This document shows positions 62,196 through 64,000 of a stretch of DNA of 64,000 bases, one piece after another. Source of the DNA: Carnobacterium gallinarum DSM 4847 (GTDB lineage Bacteria > Bacillota > Bacilli > Lactobacillales > Carnobacteriaceae); assembly GCF_000744375.1 (NCBI RefSeq), contig NZ_JQLU01000005.1:1922001-1986000 (forward strand), written 5' to 3'. The notes beneath the pieces are model-generated. The model did no database searches. It saw only the letters and a list, made by a program, of their open reading frames with translations, and was not told where the DNA came from. The translations under genes and the position numbers were made by a program. The stretch's first letter is position 1, and every line of letters begins with the position of its first letter.

Positions 62196-62353
62196 TGAAA
62201 TGAACTGTTTTTCGCTATCTTATTAAGAAAATAGCCGCATTTTGTTAATAAAAGGTTAAATTTTATAAAAAAACAGCGTATTGTTTCTTGTTTGTAACAG
62301 AATGATTTCTAAATCGTTACAAAAGGCTTGGGAAAAAGACAAATTGAAATATA

Positions 62354-62399
62354 AATAAGAGTTCTTTTATGGAAATCCATAAAAAACTCTTATTTTTTT
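62354..62399. terminator. Long hairpin terminator between convergent genes
   Basis: The arms AATAAGAGTT/AACTCTTATT continue inward with TTTTATGG/CCATAAAA, and 7 Ts follow on the plus strand. It separates the CmpB-like gene from the deoxyribosyltransferase gene. Confidence 0.8.
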
Positions 62400-62418
62400 A
62401 GTAAAGTTTTTAATTTCG

Positions 62419-62892
62419 TTAGTACTTCCCGATAGCATCAATTAAAGCTGAACTTGTGGAATAAATTGCTCCATTTAATTTTACTAAACCTGCTGTATAA
62501 AGATTTATATAGGCAAACTGTGATTCAGCAACTTCTTGCAACGCATCTAGTTTTTTATGATTGGTAGCGCCTTGTTGACGAGAGTCTGTATAAAGACCTA
62601 AAACAGGAATTCCAGCTTGGTAAGCCACTCCAATTTCAGTAGCCACACCAACATCAATACTTGCTCCATCTAAAACAGCGACCATTAAGTTACTAGATAA
62701 AAGAGCATCTGTATCATATTTAGCAATTGTTTTCGCATCTGCATAGGCATTTTTATCATTGATTTCCATCTGTTCTTGAGGAACATATACGTCGATTTTT
62801 GGATAAGCTATACGTATCTTTTCTACCAATTGTTGATTATAGAGCAATTCCATTTCAGAAAATAGCGGACTAGCAAAATAAATTTTTGACAT
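62419..62892 (-). CDS. Nucleoside 2-deoxyribosyltransferase
   Basis: The 157-residue enzyme matches the lactobacillal NDT family. It has IYFASPLFSEME at the start, AVLDGASIDVGVATEIGVAY with the catalytic Glu86 and substrate-binding Asp75 and Asp80, and GIPVLGLYTDSR. It exchanges bases between deoxyribonucleosides in purine and pyrimidine salvage. The ATG follows TAGGAGGAAG. It is a single gene. Confidence 0.88.
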   Translation of the reverse strand: MSKIYFASPLFSEMELLYNQQLVEKIRIAYPKIDVYVPQEQMEINDKNAYADAKTIAKYDTDALLSSNLMVAVLDGASIDVGVATEIGVAYQAGIPVLGLYTDSRQQGATNHKKLDALQEVAESQFAYINLYTAGLVKLNGAIYSTSSALIDAIGKY

Positions 62893-63064
62893 AATTTTTC
62901 TTCCTCCTAATATCTTTTATTACACATCTAGTATACCTTTAAAACCTGATTGTAACAAAAAGTAATCTTTGTGAAATATAAAAGCGAATATTATTCGATA
63001 TAATATGGGAAGTATCAAAGTAGGAGTATGGTTCAACCATTAACGAAAGGTGTTGTCAAACTAA

Positions 63065-64000
63065 GTGAAATTACGAAAACTAGTTGTATATACAGTTCTT
63101 GCGTTTTTTAGTGTAAATTTAATAGCAAATGTTGGACACGCGGCGTCTCTTGATGAGATTAGCAAAGCGCAACAAGAAAAAAAAGCAAGTATAGTTGCAG
63201 TTGATAGCGAAATTAGTCAAACATTGGTTTCATTAAATGATAAAAACCAAGAAATAGAAAATCTAAATCAAAAAATTACTGAAAAACAAGCAAGTTTAAC
63301 AGATACCGCTGAGAAAATAAAAGCGAAGCAAGCAAATATTGACGAACGTATTACTCAAGCGAAGAAAAGACTGCAAACACTTCAAACATCTGAAGCGAAT
63401 AAAAGTATGATTTTAATGATTCTTCAATCAGAAAACGTAACGGACTTTTTAAGTCGTGCATATATGATTGCTACTTTACAGTCAGCTGATACTGAAAATT
63501 TACAATCAGCTAAAAAAGAGCAAGACGAGTTATCTAATTTAGAAGAAAAATTACGTGAAGATGCAACGACATTAGCTAGTCAAAAAGAACAAGTTTCAAA
63601 AGATACAACTGACTTAAATTCAAAAATGGCTAGTTTACAAAAAACAATGGACGAAAACAAAGGTGCGTTAGATGCATTAGATGCACAAAAAGCAACGGAA
63701 CAAACTCGTTTGAATGAAGAAGCTGCAAAGAAAAAACAAGCAGAAGAACTAGCAAAACAAGCAGAAGCCGCTAAAGTTTCGACAGTTGCAACTGCAGCAC
63801 CTGCTGCAAGTCCAACGGAAACTCCTAAGAACGATGTAGTAGCGCCTACACCTGCTCCAGCCAATCCAACAGATCAATCAGGTGCCGGTGGTGCTGGCAG
63901 ATCAATGATTGTTTCATCAACTGGGTATTCATATACTCAAGCTGGATTAGGTTTCTTTACTTCTAATGGAACTGATTTACGAGTAAACTCAATGGTTATC
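63065..64000 (+). CDS. Secreted coiled-coil protein with C-terminal 3D domain (partial at the window edge)
   Basis: A GTG at 63065 opens a frame that stays open to the end, 312 residues, truncated by the window. A signal peptide covers 1-27 (KLRKLVVYTVLAFFSVNLIA, cut near GHAAS). Residues 28-215 are PcsB-like coiled coil rich in Lys/Gln/Glu. Residues 216-275 are an Ala/Pro/Thr linker. A beginning 3D domain (SMIVSSTGYSYTQAG, TDLRV) follows, the lytic-transglycosylase-like fold of YuiC and enterococcal relatives. It is exported and probably acts on peptidoglycan. The ribosome site AAAGGTG is a little far from GTG. TATAAT at 62999-63004 may be its -10. Confidence 0.78.
   Translation, partial: MKLRKLVVYTVLAFFSVNLIANVGHAASLDEISKAQQEKKASIVAVDSEISQTLVSLNDKNQEIENLNQKITEKQASLTDTAEKIKAKQANIDERITQAKKRLQTLQTSEANKSMILMILQSENVTDFLSRAYMIATLQSADTENLQSAKKEQDELSNLEEKLREDATTLASQKEQVSKDTTDLNSKMASLQKTMDENKGALDALDAQKATEQTRLNEEAAKKKQAEELAKQAEAAKVSTVATAAPAASPTETPKNDVVAPTPAPANPTDQSGAGGAGRSMIVSSTGYSYTQAGLGFFTSNGTDLRVNSMVI

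Noticed and set aside
62941-62975. WalR binding site before the 3D-domain gene
   Set aside because: TGTAAC is followed by AGTAAT, but the half-site spacing is one base short of the WalR pattern, so the match is not convincing.

Overview
The window is from a low-GC Gram-positive bacterium of the order Lactobacillales. Carnobacterium or an Enterococcus relative fits best. The evidence is AT-rich DNA, strong AGGAGG-type ribosome binding sites with frequent TTG/GTG starts, a short glutamate 5-kinase without PUA domain, a CiaRH-like two-component system, many lactose/cellobiose-type PTS genes, and an enterococcus-type catabolic cluster. The genus call is inference; no rRNA or other marker is present.

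Region 1 (1-5730) is a mosaic accessory segment. It carries IS3-like terminal repeats at both edges, a possible structured-RNA (group II intron-like) remnant, and a four-gene type VII secretion LXG toxin module: two small helical partners, a LXG-nuclease toxin and a YezG-like immunity protein. It also holds a plasmid Rep_3 initiator remnant, two decayed copies of one unknown gene, a membrane-anchored protein followed by a frameshifted secreted-protein gene, and a small hydrophobic peptide.

Region 2 (5758-15413) is a high-mannose N-glycan degradation locus: a GntR/LacI-type regulator, GH125, GH38, a ROK kinase and a divergent GH92. A shared palindrome, ATGATATATCAT, lies at the GH125 and GH92 promoters and probably joins them in one regulon. 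A Kup potassium transporter follows.

Region 3 (17998-22850) is a beta-glucoside module on the minus strand (GH1, PTS EIIC, small membrane protein), with RpiR and GntR/UTRA regulators on the plus strand.

Region 4 (23245-34742) is the most interesting part. It is a long operon of families known mainly from conserved gene order (the EF_0829-EF_0839 / AHA_3910-3917 families): a PRD activator, an orphan PRD protein, a glycine-rich SFCGS protein, DUF4312, DUF4311 and DUF4310. A PTS EIIC, a small membrane protein and a MupG/DUF871 hydrolase come next, then an amidohydrolase/deacetylase, a DgaE-type ammonia lyase, a DgaF-type KDGP aldolase and a KdgK-type sugar kinase. It looks like uptake and breakdown of an unknown amino-sugar acid or its conjugate through 2-keto-3-deoxy-6-phosphogluconate, using an uncharacterised membrane system.

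Region 5 (34882-64000) is mostly core genome: YxeA, YdcF, ROK kinase, Ung, CiaRH-like proteins, MBL hydrolase, proBA, an Eis-type acetyltransferase, a Ca2+ ATPase, RlmN, an ABC-F protein with an attenuator-like leader, a licT-bglP operon with two RAT/terminator switches, a phosphatase, a MerR-TipAS regulator, a heterodimeric ABC exporter, a CmpB-like membrane protein, a nucleoside deoxyribosyltransferase and the start of a secreted 3D-domain cell-wall protein. A five-box DnaA-box cluster lies at 40458-40606, away from any origin gene. I saw no tRNA, rRNA or CRISPR array.
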